Assembly (NCBI RefSeq): GCF_013201705.1
Contig: NZ_CP053837.1
Coordinates: 1,736,001 to 1,800,000, forward strand
Reading direction: 5' to 3'
From: Aliarcobacter faecis
GTDB taxonomy: Bacteria > Campylobacterota > Campylobacteria > Campylobacterales > Arcobacteraceae
DNA length: 64,000 nucleotides
Positions 16,818 through 26,817 of the stretch are shown here, in pieces. How positions within the stretch are numbered: position 1 is the stretch's first letter; the number at the start of each line of letters is the position of its first letter. Made by a program: the position numbers and the translations under genes. The notes beneath the pieces are model-generated. The model saw only the letters and a program-made list of their open reading frames with translations. It was not told the DNA's origin and made no database searches.

Positions 16818-17447
16818 TTAGTCATTTATCAAAGCATTTTTTGGTATCCAAGCTTTTATCTCTTTATTATCTTTTGTGATATACAAAATATAAATCCAAT
16901 CTTCTTTTTCTTCCATTATTTCTACAACATCATTTTTTATTAAATACATCTTTGTTTTTGTGTTTTCATTTGGTTCTTTGTATAAGGGTTGTTTTTCAAT
17001 TTGGATTTTAGATTTTTTATTATATTTACAAAAACTATTAACTTCTAATTTTTCAATTTCAAGATTAGCTTCATAAGGTGCGAAAAAGTCTCCATTTGGT
17101 TCTTGTATTAAATCCCATTTTAAACTACAATTATCATTTATTGTAATTTTTACTTTTCCATTTTCTCCGCCAAAATTACTATCAAACGAAAAAATAAAAT
17201 AGTTATTTTTTAGTTTTGAAGTAAATTCAGCCCCATCAATATGAGTAGTCCATTTATAATAATATTCAAATGTACCTGTTACATTCTTCTCTTTATCAAT
17301 AGAAATATTCATATTTAATAAGTGATATGGAATATCAATTCTATTAGCTGTATATTCAGACATTGTCCAATTACCAGAAAGTAATAAATTATTATTTGCA
17401 AATAAATTTAATACAAATAAAAATATAAATATTAAATGTTTTTTCAT
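16818..17447 (-). CDS. Exported protein with SH3-like C-terminus, putative immunity protein
   Basis: A 209-aa protein with a signal peptide (MKKHLIFIFLFVLNLFANN), a beta-rich middle part with conserved-looking Trp residues, and a C-terminal segment resembling a bacterial SH3 domain (KTKMYLIKNDVVEIMEE, DWIYILYI, IKAWIPKNAL). SH3-like domains bind peptidoglycan or peptides. It is 11 bases downstream of the LprI-like gene and probably shares its transcript. A role in guarding the wall against lysozyme effectors is plausible but inferred. Confidence 0.6.
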   Translation of the reverse strand: MKKHLIFIFLFVLNLFANNNLLLSGNWTMSEYTANRIDIPYHLLNMNISIDKEKNVTGTFEYYYKWTTHIDGAEFTSKLKNNYFIFSFDSNFGGENGKVKITINDNCSLKWDLIQEPNGDFFAPYEANLEIEKLEVNSFCKYNKKSKIQIEKQPLYKEPNENTKTKMYLIKNDVVEIMEEKEDWIYILYITKDNKEIKAWIPKNALIND

Positions 17448-17458
17448 TTATTTTAAAA

Positions 17459-17962
17459 TTACTTTTCAATTGGTTCAGATTTTTGTACAAACCATGATTT
17501 TAAGAATAATGCTCTTTCCTTTACTAAATGATGAATTGTATCATCTGCATCTCTAGCACGCATAAGCATATACATTGTGCCTTCTTTATCTTGATAATAG
17601 TTATCTAGCATAATAGAGTTGAAATTTATTGTTAAATCTCTAGCTTCAAGCCATTTTAATTGAGATTTTTTTAATTCTTTTTTTTGATTCTCATTCAATA
17701 TTTCGTATAGTTTTTGATAATAAATATTTAGCTCTCTATCCCATAATTCATATGTTATAAAACAAGGTATTGAGTCTGTTCCACCATATCCATTATCTAA
17801 ACAAGTTTGAGTATAGTCTTCATAATAAACTTCAAATTGCTCAACTGTTTCAAAATCACTTAATTTTTTTAAATCATTAATATCTTTTTGTTCAAAAGCA
17901 AAAGAACTAACACAAAAAACAAGTATTCCAAAAATTACAAGTATAGTTTTTCTAATTCTCAA
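17459..17962 (-). CDS. LprI-type lysozyme inhibitor, putative immunity protein
   Basis: A 167-aa exported protein: signal peptide ending SSFA, then a domain with the DUF1311/LprI pattern, namely Cys, ELWDRELNIYYQKLYEIL, then LKKSQLKWLEARD. LprI-family proteins inhibit lysozymes in the periplasm. The start is TTG at 17962, with AGGAG seven bases upstream, and overlaps the stop of an orphan effector end (TTGA), so translation was coupled to that lost effector. In this block with a GH19-type muramidase/chitinase-like effector, LprI is best read as T6SS immunity. Confidence 0.8.
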   Translation of the reverse strand: MRIRKTILVIFGILVFCVSSFAFEQKDINDLKKLSDFETVEQFEVYYEDYTQTCLDNGYGGTDSIPCFITYELWDRELNIYYQKLYEILNENQKKELKKSQLKWLEARDLTINFNSIMLDNYYQDKEGTMYMLMRARDADDTIHHLVKERALFLKSWFVQKSEPIEK

Positions 17963-18111
17963 AATTTAACTCCTAAAACTGTATTTACTCTATTTATCAA
18001 ACCTTTATAAAAAACTGATTGGTTTCTACCAAATTTATCTATTTTTGGATTTCCTTTTTCATCATAAGACAAGTCATAATAATATTTCTTTCTAATAGTT
18101 ACAATATTATT
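17959..18111 (-). pseudogene. Orphan 3' end of a lost effector gene
   Basis: A 50-codon open stretch without a start codon, beginning just after the stop region of the lipoprotein gene and ending in a TGA that overlaps the LprI start. The reading ...KKYYYDLSYDEKGNPKIDK...FYKGLINRVNTVLG looks like protein, not noise. It has the place and coupling expected of the effector that LprI neutralised. Most likely the rest was replaced when the GH19 effector and its lipoprotein were inserted behind vgrG. Confidence 0.6.
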
Positions 18112-18691
18112 TTAAAATCATATCTTCAATATTAAAGTATACTAAGTTATTAGATATTTTTATTTTGAAAATAGCTTCTTCTGATATAACAATATTTTTA
18201 GAATTATATAATCTTAATTTTGGGAATTTTATACTGGATTGTTTTTCATCTATTTTACTATCATAAGTATAAACACTTTGTACTTTTTCTTTATCTTGAT
18301 TATCAATTAAATTTTTAATATCTATTTCATTCAAATTATATTTTTTATTTAAGTCTATTTGTGTTGAAGACCAATAAGGAGTTGAGTTATAAGGGAAACT
18401 TAATTGAAAACAAATAATTTTATTTATAGTATATAAATCATCGTAATTTATAATTGGTATATAACAACTTTTTTTATAATTATTAAATTCTTCATAAAAT
18501 ATATAATTTCCATAAATTGGTGAATTGTTTATTATTTCAAAAGAATATGAAACTGCTTCATTAAACTTTATCTGTTCAGTTATTAATTTACTTGTATCTT
18601 TTTCAAATATTCCATGTTCTGTTAATTCTAGTTCTTTACCACAAGAATTTAATATTAATATAATTAAAATTATATAGATTTTTTTAAACAT
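18107..18691 (-). CDS. Lipoprotein, likely immunity to the GH19 effector
   Basis: A 194-aa protein with a lipoprotein signal: hydrophobic stretch then LNSC, with the lipidated Cys at about residue 17. The mature part is beta-rich with no known domain. It overlaps the end of the GH19 effector gene by 22 bases, so the two are translated together, as is usual for effector/immunity pairs. An outer- or inner-membrane-tethered periplasmic protein is where protection against a wall-cutting enzyme would be needed. Confidence 0.65.
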   Translation of the reverse strand: MFKKIYIILIILILNSCGKELELTEHGIFEKDTSKLITEQIKFNEAVSYSFEIINNSPIYGNYIFYEEFNNYKKSCYIPIINYDDLYTINKIICFQLSFPYNSTPYWSSTQIDLNKKYNLNEIDIKNLIDNQDKEKVQSVYTYDSKIDEKQSSIKFPKLRLYNSKNIVISEEAIFKIKISNNLVYFNIEDMILK

Positions 18692-19707
18692 TCTTCTATT
18701 CCTTTTGCATAATCTTCTATAATAAAATCTTTATCATTTCCATTTATAATGGCTCTTGCTCCTTTATAATCTTTTTTTGTTTCATTTATATACTTTGATA
18801 TAGTATTTCCTTTTGAAAATAAACCTTTTTCCATTCCTTCGATAGTTACTGCAATTTGTGTATTAAAATCTAACATTTTTTCAGGTTCTTTTTCAAAATT
18901 AATACCATTTATACCATTAAATTTTTTATAATTTATTTTCCAAGTAATTTGAACAAAACCTCTACCTCTATATTTATAACCATCTCCAACTTTTTCACAA
19001 CCATTTTTTTTAGCTCTTTCTTGATTTTTAGCTTTATTTCCACAACCATAATCAAATTCTGCTTGTTCATAAGATATGTCTTCATTAGTAATACCGTAAA
19101 ATTCTTTATTTTTCCACTGATAAGATTCTAATCTTATTGTTGCTAGTATATATGCAAGCTTTTCAATAGAACAAACATAATTAGATTTTTTGTAGTAATC
19201 TATTAAGTGTTTTACTAATTTATTTAAATTACTTTCAGAAATATTATTTAATGTATTTATATTAGTTTTTTGAAATTCTTTTGTATCTTTGTCTTTCTCA
19301 TACCAACCTATTTTATTATGATGTACTTTTTTATACTCTTCGATAAATTTATTAACATTCAACGAGCATTGACAAACTTCCAAAAACACTTCTAAATCAT
19401 ATAGCCTATTATATTTGTCATCTCCATCGCTATCCATCCAGCCTTTTACATAAGTTATATCTTTTTGATTTATATTATATTTATCTATTAATTCTTTTAT
19501 TATAAATTTATATTCTGCTCGATAATCTTTTACTTCTACTGTAAACTCCTCTTTAGCTAAAATAAATTGTTTATTATTTTCATCTTCTGTAAGTTCTATA
19601 TTATAATCTTTCGTTAGAAAAGCAATACTTCCTTTTATTTTCTTACCATCATCAAATGTTGCATCTACACCTAATGTTATATTTTCATAAATAGTTTTTT
19701 TTAACAT
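18670..19707 (-). CDS. GH19-type peptidoglycan hydrolase, T6SS effector
   Basis: A 345-aa protein: an N-terminal part of about 150 residues (possibly VgrG docking), then a GH19 chitinase/lysozyme-like domain. The catalytic Glu is in AYILATIRLESYQW (about residue 194), and YRGRGFVQITWKINY is the strongly conserved GH19 block. There is no signal peptide, so it needs the T6SS for export. The start ATG overlaps the vgrG stop (TAATG), strong evidence that VgrG carries it. In the prey periplasm it would cut peptidoglycan. Chitin as substrate is possible but less likely given the LprI neighbour. Confidence 0.88.
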   Translation of the reverse strand: MLKKTIYENITLGVDATFDDGKKIKGSIAFLTKDYNIELTEDENNKQFILAKEEFTVEVKDYRAEYKFIIKELIDKYNINQKDITYVKGWMDSDGDDKYNRLYDLEVFLEVCQCSLNVNKFIEEYKKVHHNKIGWYEKDKDTKEFQKTNINTLNNISESNLNKLVKHLIDYYKKSNYVCSIEKLAYILATIRLESYQWKNKEFYGITNEDISYEQAEFDYGCGNKAKNQERAKKNGCEKVGDGYKYRGRGFVQITWKINYKKFNGINGINFEKEPEKMLDFNTQIAVTIEGMEKGLFSKGNTISKYINETKKDYKGARAIINGNDKDFIIEDYAKGIEECLKKSI

Positions 19708-21977
19708 TATTCAAATCCTAAATTACTAAGTTGATTTTTTCTAATAGGTTCATCTATATTTACTTTTTCAACTTCATTAGCAAAAGCACCAAAGTAAATA
19801 GAGTTTGTATTTACCAAAGGAGCATTCATAAAAATACCATTTGGATTTACTATTAGATTATTATTAGCACCTTTTAGGTTTACTTCTGTATCTGAAATTA
19901 ACTCTATAGTTTGGGCTTCTATTTTAATTGTATTTGCAATAGTGTGAAAGTTCTCTTTTACATCAATTCTAAAATCTTTATCTATTTGTTTAAAGAGATT
20001 TTGAAGGTATTTTAGTTTTACATCATTTTCTACATAAGTAATCTTATTACCTTTTACTCTTTGTATAAAATCCTTTTCTATTAGTTGTTTTATTGTATTT
20101 TTTACTCTTATATTTAAATCTTCATTAGCATAGATATTATAATCTTTATTTACAGTTGTTATTTTCTCTTCTTCTACAGTTTGTATTAGGTTTTTATTTA
20201 CATTTATTGTATAGTCTGATTTTACATTTAAGTTTGAGTTATTATTTACATCTTCTTTTTTATCATTCTCTATTAGATTACTTTGATTATGTTTAACTAT
20301 TTTTGTCTCATCATTTAGTATTAGAGTATTCATATCTTTTTGAGCTTTTATATTTAACTCTTCATTTCCTTGTTTATCTTCAAAGAGTATTTCATTATAT
20401 CCTTCCTCATTTTCATATTGAGGAGTTGTATATGTTCTTATATAGCTTTTTGTTTTATTAGCTGGGAGTGGGTAAGGTATTTTATTCTCACCATTATACA
20501 AAGTTCCTATTATTATTGGGCAATCTGGGTTACCATTTACAAAGCTTACTATTACTTCACTATTTACTCTTGGAATAAATTGTGAGCCATAATTATTTCC
20601 ACTAGATAGATTTGATACTCTTAAGTAACAAGAGGTTGTTTTATTTCTTTCAAAATGAAACAGAACTCTTACTCTTCCTTCTTCATCTACATCTATACTA
20701 TTTTGATTTTGGTTTATTGGTGAGTTATTTACATCTTGAGAGCTTACTATTGCTGTTTGTACTCCATATATCTTTGGTTTTTTTATTGTAACTTTGGGTT
20801 TATATATTATATCTTTTGGGATTGCTTTAAACTCTACACTATATTGCATATTTGAGTTTATATCTTTTATATCATTTAGTTTTGAATACTCTTCTAAGGC
20901 ATTTGGAAAGTATGCTTTATAGTTTACTTCTATTATTATTACATCTTCTTCTTTATTCTCTTTTTCACTTACTATTAAGGCATTTAAACTATCTTTTACT
21001 ATTAATTCATTTGAAACTGCTTCTATTATATTTGATTGACTATACTCTTTATTTGTATCTATATTTGTGTATCTATTTAAATCTTCATACAAGCTTTCAT
21101 TTAACAAGTTTAGTTTATCTCTAAAGCTCTCTTTTTCTATATCATTTCTTAATTGTTTACTACTTGCATTATCTTTTATCTTACTACTAGTTACTACCTT
21201 TGTTTTCTCTATTTTATACTCTTGGCTTGGATTATTCTTATCATAGTAATCTTCTATATGTTTACTTGCTTTAAACTCTATTTTATGATTATATGTACAC
21301 AATATCTTACTATCTATTTTCTCTACATAATCATTTAATTCACACAATACTATTTTAAAGCTACTATTATCATCTTCTTTAAATATTAAAGAGTATCCCT
21401 CTTCTTCACAAAGCATTAAGATAAACTCTAAATCACTTTGATTATATTGGGTTGTATAATCTTTTATTGGATATTTTATATTATCTACTCTTATCTCTAA
21501 TGAAATATTTAATAAGGCTCTATATCTTGTTACTATTTTATTTATAATATCTGTTGCACTTAGACTATGATATATCTCATATTTATTATTTAATCCCAAA
21601 TAGTATATTGGATGTACCACTTCTATTTTATACATATATTTATTTGATACTATACTATCTTCACTAGCTTTATAAATCTTTCCAAAGATTGTTTTACAAG
21701 ATTTTAAATTTACTAAATCCTCTAAAACTATCTCTACATCTGTATCTACTATATCTTCTACTTCTATTCTTTCATTACTTATAAAGGTTATCTCATATTC
21801 ATATACTTTATTTACTCCACTTTTCCCTTCTAAATTATAGATTGAATAATTCCCATCTGTATTCCCATATAAATCATTACTTTTATAGTTTAAAAGTTTT
21901 AACCTTGCTTTTATCTCTTGAACTTCTTTTTGATTATTCATTATTGTATCTTTGATATCTTTTATTTGACTTATCAT
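19707..21977 (-). CDS. vgrG: VgrG spike protein of the T6SS
   Basis: A 756-aa TssI/VgrG. An unusual N-terminal extension of about 50 helical residues precedes the gp27-like part (YEYEITFIS, YEIYHSLSATDIINKIVTRY). The gp5 OB-fold follows (NSIDVDEEGRVRVLFHFE, RVNSEVIVSFVNGNPDCPIIIGTLYN), and the rest is the beta-helix needle of short repeats (VKSDYTINVNKN..., DVKENFHTIANTIKIEAQ). It ends with a short tail and no toxin domain, so its cargo is the GH19 protein encoded just behind. AAAGGAAACC precedes the ATG. Confidence 0.96.
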   Translation of the reverse strand: MISQIKDIKDTIMNNQKEVQEIKARLKLLNYKSNDLYGNTDGNYSIYNLEGKSGVNKVYEYEITFISNERIEVEDIVDTDVEIVLEDLVNLKSCKTIFGKIYKASEDSIVSNKYMYKIEVVHPIYYLGLNNKYEIYHSLSATDIINKIVTRYRALLNISLEIRVDNIKYPIKDYTTQYNQSDLEFILMLCEEEGYSLIFKEDDNSSFKIVLCELNDYVEKIDSKILCTYNHKIEFKASKHIEDYYDKNNPSQEYKIEKTKVVTSSKIKDNASSKQLRNDIEKESFRDKLNLLNESLYEDLNRYTNIDTNKEYSQSNIIEAVSNELIVKDSLNALIVSEKENKEEDVIIIEVNYKAYFPNALEEYSKLNDIKDINSNMQYSVEFKAIPKDIIYKPKVTIKKPKIYGVQTAIVSSQDVNNSPINQNQNSIDVDEEGRVRVLFHFERNKTTSCYLRVSNLSSGNNYGSQFIPRVNSEVIVSFVNGNPDCPIIIGTLYNGENKIPYPLPANKTKSYIRTYTTPQYENEEGYNEILFEDKQGNEELNIKAQKDMNTLILNDETKIVKHNQSNLIENDKKEDVNNNSNLNVKSDYTINVNKNLIQTVEEEKITTVNKDYNIYANEDLNIRVKNTIKQLIEKDFIQRVKGNKITYVENDVKLKYLQNLFKQIDKDFRIDVKENFHTIANTIKIEAQTIELISDTEVNLKGANNNLIVNPNGIFMNAPLVNTNSIYFGAFANEVEKVNIDEPIRKNQLSNLGFE

Positions 21978-21999
21978 TTAGGTTTCCTTTTTTAATTAA

Positions 22000-22623
22000 T
22001 TACAATTCATCTAATATTAAAGATAGTGAATATTTATCACAATCAAAACTAGGTTTTTTTCCAGATTTTATATTTTTTGAGGAATAGTTTTTATTTATAT
22101 AAGAATTTACTTTGTAATCTAATTTCAAAGTATCTTTTATATCAAAAGATACTCCAAAATCAAAAATAACTGCTCTATTTTCAACTATCATTATATTATT
22201 AGGAGACAAATCTGCATGGATAATATTTTTTTTATGTATATATCTTAAAGCTTTTCTCAAACTTTCTGAAATTTCATCTTTTTGTTTTTTATCTAAACTA
22301 CTCTTTTTAATATCGCTTAAAAGTATTCCATCTAAATATTCAAGAACTAAATAAGAAATATTTAAAGTATTATCAATTCCAAAATCAAAAACTTTTATAA
22401 TATTATCATTTGATAATTTCCTCAAAATTTTATACTCCATATATATAAATTCTTGAATATCATCTTTTTTTTTAAGTTCTTCATTTGGCATCTTAATAAC
22501 AATATCTTTCTTATTATTGAAATACTCATCATAAATATCATATGCTTTATAAATATCACAAAACCCACCATTATCAAGCTTTTGTGTTATAAAATATCTG
22601 TTATTTAATAGAGTATTTACCAA
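22000..22623 (-). CDS. Ser/Thr protein kinase of the T6SS (PpkA/TagE-like), kinase domain only
   Basis: A 207-aa protein consisting of a compact kinase domain: Gly-rich loop LDNGGFCDIYKA, Lys in IVIKMPNE, catalytic loop HADLSPNNIM and metal loop IFDFG. The usual HRD is HAD, so Arg is lost, as in some RIO/ABC1-like kinases. The C-terminal lobe is short and there is no transmembrane sensor as in PpkA. It follows tssM after 2 bases. With the FHA protein upstream it probably controls T6SS assembly by phosphorylation. No PppA-type phosphatase is in the locus. Confidence 0.85.
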   Translation of the reverse strand: MVNTLLNNRYFITQKLDNGGFCDIYKAYDIYDEYFNNKKDIVIKMPNEELKKKDDIQEFIYMEYKILRKLSNDNIIKVFDFGIDNTLNISYLVLEYLDGILLSDIKKSSLDKKQKDEISESLRKALRYIHKKNIIHADLSPNNIMIVENRAVIFDFGVSFDIKDTLKLDYKVNSYINKNYSSKNIKSGKKPSFDCDKYSLSLILDEL

Positions 22624-22625
22624 AA

Positions 22626-25600
22626 TTACAACCCTTCTGATAGTTCAAAACTAAAGCCATTATTATTTAAAAATAGTGGTGCAATTGAACCATCTAATAG
22701 AAATGAACTTTTAAAATCATACTTTTCATAAGTAATATTTAAAGTACCATTATCTCCTCTACTTAAGCTATTTTGATCCAAAAACTTAAATAAACTCCAT
22801 TCATCATTATCTATATAATCTTCAATTACAATTTTATTTGAGATATCATATAGTTTAAATTTTACACTTGCATCACTTGAATTATTTGGCCAAGATACTC
22901 TTTTTGTTAAAATTGGACCATGCTCATAAAGAACTGTACTTGCATCATAAGTTAATTCAACTGTTGCTAAATTTGTTCCTAATGTTCCATCATTTTTAAA
23001 CACAGCTTTTCTTATTTGTTCAGACTTAATCAAATTAGCAATAAAGTTTTTTGAGAAGTTTAATCTATTCCCATCTATACTTCTAGGTTTAGCAACAGCT
23101 TTTTGATAATCTATTTCTATAAAACCAGCAACATATTGATTATAAAAGCTATCTAAAATACCATCTTTTCTAAAGAATTCACTAAAATCATCTAATTTCA
23201 CATTTACCTGGCTAGTTTTATTTAATGGATATTTATTTTTTAGTCTCTCATTATAAAAGGATACTACATCTTTTTTATATTTTTTTATAATATAGTTTTT
23301 AGCACCTTTTGCAATAAATCCTAAATTTCCTTGAATAATATTTTCATACCACCTTTTAACTTGAATTGGCATCAAATTTAACTGAGCAATCATAGGGGCT
23401 AATTTACCATGAACTCTACTAGATACTATTTTAAAAGCATCTTCTTCTGAATTTACAGATCCATTTATGTTACTCATTATTTCATAAGTTTTACTAAATT
23501 CATTAAATAGTGAAGTAAGTGTTCCTCTAGGCTGATAATTATCATCTAAAAGTTCATGATACGGTTTATAAAATTCTCTTAAAGTTCGTACACTCTTCAC
23601 ATCTACAATATCAATTTGCTCTATTTTTTCTTTAGGAATTTTTGAACTAATAGTTTCAACTAATCTATTTTCAATAGGAAGATTTGTTTGTATTTGTTCT
23701 GTTGGAGAATATAAATTTGTATTTATTTTTAAACTCTTTAATATTGAAATAACAGGGGACTCAGGTGAAGTTAAAATAGCTAATTGATGATTTAATTCTG
23801 TTAATTCATTATATGAAACTACACTTAAATTTGAAAGAGCCTCATACCAATATTTTCTATAATCAGAAAAATAAAATTGCATAATTTTTTCATAAAACTC
23901 TTCTTTTTCATCACTTGTAAGATTTGCTTTTTTCCCTATTACCCAATTATTTAAAAGTATCTCATCTAAAACTCTTTTCCCATCTTTTAATACTGCTTCA
24001 TATCCAGATTTTGTATAAAGACCATCTATCTTATATCCAGAGCCATCAAATAAAGATATATTCTCACCTAAAATATCTGAAAATGAAAAGCTCTTTGTAT
24101 TTAAATAACTAAATTTACTCTTCCAATCTTCATAAGTTAGTTGTTCTGCACTTAATTCAACTAATCTTGCCCTTGATGTATCAATTAGAGAATGATTTAT
24201 CTTATATGAATCAAATCCTAAATCTAGTAAATTTTGCCAATTTTTTGCTAATTTTTGTTGAGTTTCAATATTTTGTACTACTTTTTCCCAACTTTTTTTC
24301 ATATAATCTTGTAAAAATTCTTTATCTCTTTTTTCAACAAGTTCAAGCATTAAATATGCTTTTGTATTATCCCAAGTTTTAGAGAAATCACCTAATTCAT
24401 TAGTAATCTTTTTTTCTATTTGACTTGCATTTTTATTTAATAATAAAGTTAAAAGCTCATTGTTGTAAATATCTTTTAGCTGCTTTGATTTATCTTCAAA
24501 TTTAAAGATATATTTATTGAAAAAACTCTCATTTTTTAATTTATTTTCATTTAAACTTAAAATATTTACTTGTTCTAAAACTTTTGATATATCTTCAAAA
24601 CTACTATTTTGATTTACACTCTTTTTTAAGTTTACTAATTCATCAATCTTACTTTTATACTCTGTTAAACTATCATTTGAATTAATAAAACTATTAATCA
24701 TAAAAAATCCAACAAAAACTACAATCAAAAGTGAAGCTACATAACTCAAAATTTGTATTTTTTTCATTTTATTTCTATAATTCTCATCTATTTTACTAAT
24801 CTCAGCTTCTTGAAAAATAAGTTCATCTAAAAGTTTTTTAACAAATAATGCCTTTGCTTTCTCATTTGAACCATAATTTTTCTCAATAGTAGTAAAATAT
24901 ATTCCTCTTAACATTAAAGGTTTTCTATATCTAGTTTCAGAAAAACATACATTTGTAAAATATGTAATTTTTGAGAGAAGTTGTGATGTTTTTTCAGTAA
25001 ATAAAAATATTTTCCCTCTTTTTTTTTCTGTCCACTCAAAGTGCATTTTATCAATAACTGAACTATTTAACCTTTTTATTAACTCTTCAAATTTCTCATT
25101 TATATTATCTTTTTCAAAATTTTCATTTTCAAAAGTAATTCCAAAAACTTCATCTTTTTCATCTTGATTTAAAAGATTAAAATATTCATTAAATCCACTT
25201 ATTTTATCACTTTTGGTAATAATCAAATAAATAGGTACACTAGACATAAATACTCTTGAAAGTTCATCAAATCTATCTCTTAACTGTTTTGCAAAATTTT
25301 CTAAATCTTTATTATTTTTATTTAAAAGTGTATCTACACTAATAGTTAAAATAATCCCATTTATAGGTCTTCTCCATCTTCTTTTTATAAAAAAATTTAA
25401 AAAATATTTCCAAATTATCGGGTCTTCTGGATTCTTTGTTTGTTCTATATAGTTTCCAGGTAAATCTACAAAAACAGATTTTTCTGCAAAATACCATTTA
25501 AAGTTTTCATCATCTTCACTAAATCTATCTTCATAATTTATTGGAAAGTCAAGTCCTGAATATTCAATTAGAGATGTTTTTCCCTCTTTCTCTTCACCCA

Positions 25601-25964
25601 TAACTAAATACCAAGGTAGTTCATATCTTGATTTAAATTTATATAAAGATGCCCTTTTAACAATTTTTAGAGCTTTATTAAATTTTTGTTTTAGGTTTTT
25701 TACTTTTTTATCTATACTCTTTTTATATTCACTTCTTAGAGCCTTTTCTCTCAACATTTCTTGAGTCTCTTTTTTTCTAAATAATAATATTAATAAGATT
25801 ATTATTACAGTACCGAAAAAAATACAAAAGGCAATTAAAAGTCTAAAAGACAACTCTTTAAAGCTATCTGAAATAAAAGGCATTACAAAAATAATGAACA
25901 ATGACAAAATAAACGCTGACAATATTGTCCATAAAAATATTTTTTTATAATTTAAAGCATTCAT
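22626..25964 (-). CDS. tssM: T6SS inner-membrane protein TssM (IcmF)
   Basis: An 1112-aa component of the TssJLM membrane complex. Two N-terminal transmembrane helices (about 9-31, 40-62), a cytoplasmic NTPase domain with Walker A GEEKEGKTS (about 123-131) and a G-protein-like ITKSD motif, and a third helix (about 402-422). The large C-terminal periplasmic part that contacts TssJ follows. An intact Walker A suggests ATP or GTP binding. The ATG overlaps the tssL stop (TAATG). Confidence 0.95.
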   Translation of the reverse strand: MNALNYKKIFLWTILSAFILSLFIIFVMPFISDSFKELSFRLLIAFCIFFGTVIIILLILLFRKKETQEMLREKALRSEYKKSIDKKVKNLKQKFNKALKIVKRASLYKFKSRYELPWYLVMGEEKEGKTSLIEYSGLDFPINYEDRFSEDDENFKWYFAEKSVFVDLPGNYIEQTKNPEDPIIWKYFLNFFIKRRWRRPINGIILTISVDTLLNKNNKDLENFAKQLRDRFDELSRVFMSSVPIYLIITKSDKISGFNEYFNLLNQDEKDEVFGITFENENFEKDNINEKFEELIKRLNSSVIDKMHFEWTEKKRGKIFLFTEKTSQLLSKITYFTNVCFSETRYRKPLMLRGIYFTTIEKNYGSNEKAKALFVKKLLDELIFQEAEISKIDENYRNKMKKIQILSYVASLLIVVFVGFFMINSFINSNDSLTEYKSKIDELVNLKKSVNQNSSFEDISKVLEQVNILSLNENKLKNESFFNKYIFKFEDKSKQLKDIYNNELLTLLLNKNASQIEKKITNELGDFSKTWDNTKAYLMLELVEKRDKEFLQDYMKKSWEKVVQNIETQQKLAKNWQNLLDLGFDSYKINHSLIDTSRARLVELSAEQLTYEDWKSKFSYLNTKSFSFSDILGENISLFDGSGYKIDGLYTKSGYEAVLKDGKRVLDEILLNNWVIGKKANLTSDEKEEFYEKIMQFYFSDYRKYWYEALSNLSVVSYNELTELNHQLAILTSPESPVISILKSLKINTNLYSPTEQIQTNLPIENRLVETISSKIPKEKIEQIDIVDVKSVRTLREFYKPYHELLDDNYQPRGTLTSLFNEFSKTYEIMSNINGSVNSEEDAFKIVSSRVHGKLAPMIAQLNLMPIQVKRWYENIIQGNLGFIAKGAKNYIIKKYKKDVVSFYNERLKNKYPLNKTSQVNVKLDDFSEFFRKDGILDSFYNQYVAGFIEIDYQKAVAKPRSIDGNRLNFSKNFIANLIKSEQIRKAVFKNDGTLGTNLATVELTYDASTVLYEHGPILTKRVSWPNNSSDASVKFKLYDISNKIVIEDYIDNDEWSLFKFLDQNSLSRGDNGTLNITYEKYDFKSSFLLDGSIAPLFLNNNGFSFELSEGL

Positions 25965-26809
25965 TATTTATTTTCCTTATTTATATTTTCTATTTTGTTT
26001 AATTCAATATTATCTATATCTTGTGATATTTTTATATTTCTTTCATAAAGTTTAAAAGATAAAAATAGATAAATTAAAACTATTAAAATGATTATTAAAG
26101 AGATTAATAAAGGGTATGAAATTTTATTAAACAATTTAAATTTATTTTGAGATGGTTCAACTTTTTTATAAAATGTTAAAGGTTCTCTTCCTTGTACAAT
26201 CTTAATTTGTCTATATAAACTCTCTTTTATATTACTTATCTCTATTTCCCCTTTATTTACAACTCTATATCGACCTAAAAAACCCAATGATAAACATATA
26301 TACATAAGTTCAAGTATATTTATATATTTTGCTGGAGTTTTCAGAAATTTATCAAGTAAATGAAAAAAATTCTCTCCTCCATAAGTTTCATTATGAAAAA
26401 CACTTAATAAACTTCTATTAAACCAGTTATCATTATCTGATAATTTCTCATTTAGCTTCTCATCAATAAAAGTACATAAAATATATCTTGCAACTAAAAT
26501 TTCCATATTCTCTGTTTTATTTTCAACACATTTCTCATTAAAACTATTAACTCTTGATATAAATTCATCTCTAATTTGATCTACATTTAAATTTTGTCTA
26601 TTTTCCTCTATATCTAAAACTGCTTCAAATAATGGAGTAGAAGCTGTAATAAATGGATTTATACTTGAATTATATTTACTATTATCAAAATTTAGATTTT
26701 TTACAATTTCCTGTTTTTGAAACTCTTCAAAACTATTTTCTCTTCTTTTTGAGGAGTTTGTAAGATTATTTTTATTTACATCTCTTGTAATAACTTGTGT
26801 TTTTTCCAT
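25964..26809 (-). CDS. tssL: T6SS inner-membrane protein TssL (DotU/IcmH)
   Basis: A 281-aa protein with an N-terminal cytoplasmic helical domain typical of DotU (NPFITASTPLFEAVLDIEE, CTFIDEKLNEKL, NRSLLSVFHNETYGGENFF, ELMYICLSLGFLGRYRV) and one C-terminal transmembrane helix (about 237-258) with a short tail. No peptidoglycan-binding OmpA domain is fused, so anchoring to the wall must come from another protein. It joins the baseplate protein TssK to TssM. Confidence 0.95.
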   Translation of the reverse strand: MEKTQVITRDVNKNNLTNSSKRRENSFEEFQKQEIVKNLNFDNSKYNSSINPFITASTPLFEAVLDIEENRQNLNVDQIRDEFISRVNSFNEKCVENKTENMEILVARYILCTFIDEKLNEKLSDNDNWFNRSLLSVFHNETYGGENFFHLLDKFLKTPAKYINILELMYICLSLGFLGRYRVVNKGEIEISNIKESLYRQIKIVQGREPLTFYKKVEPSQNKFKLFNKISYPLLISLIIILIVLIYLFLSFKLYERNIKISQDIDNIELNKIENINKENK

Positions 26810-26817
26810 AGCTTTCC

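Noticed and set aside
20370-21340. Plus-strand reading frames opposite vgrG
   Set aside because: Low-complexity Leu/Tyr-rich readings antisense to a clear VgrG gene, without ribosome sites.
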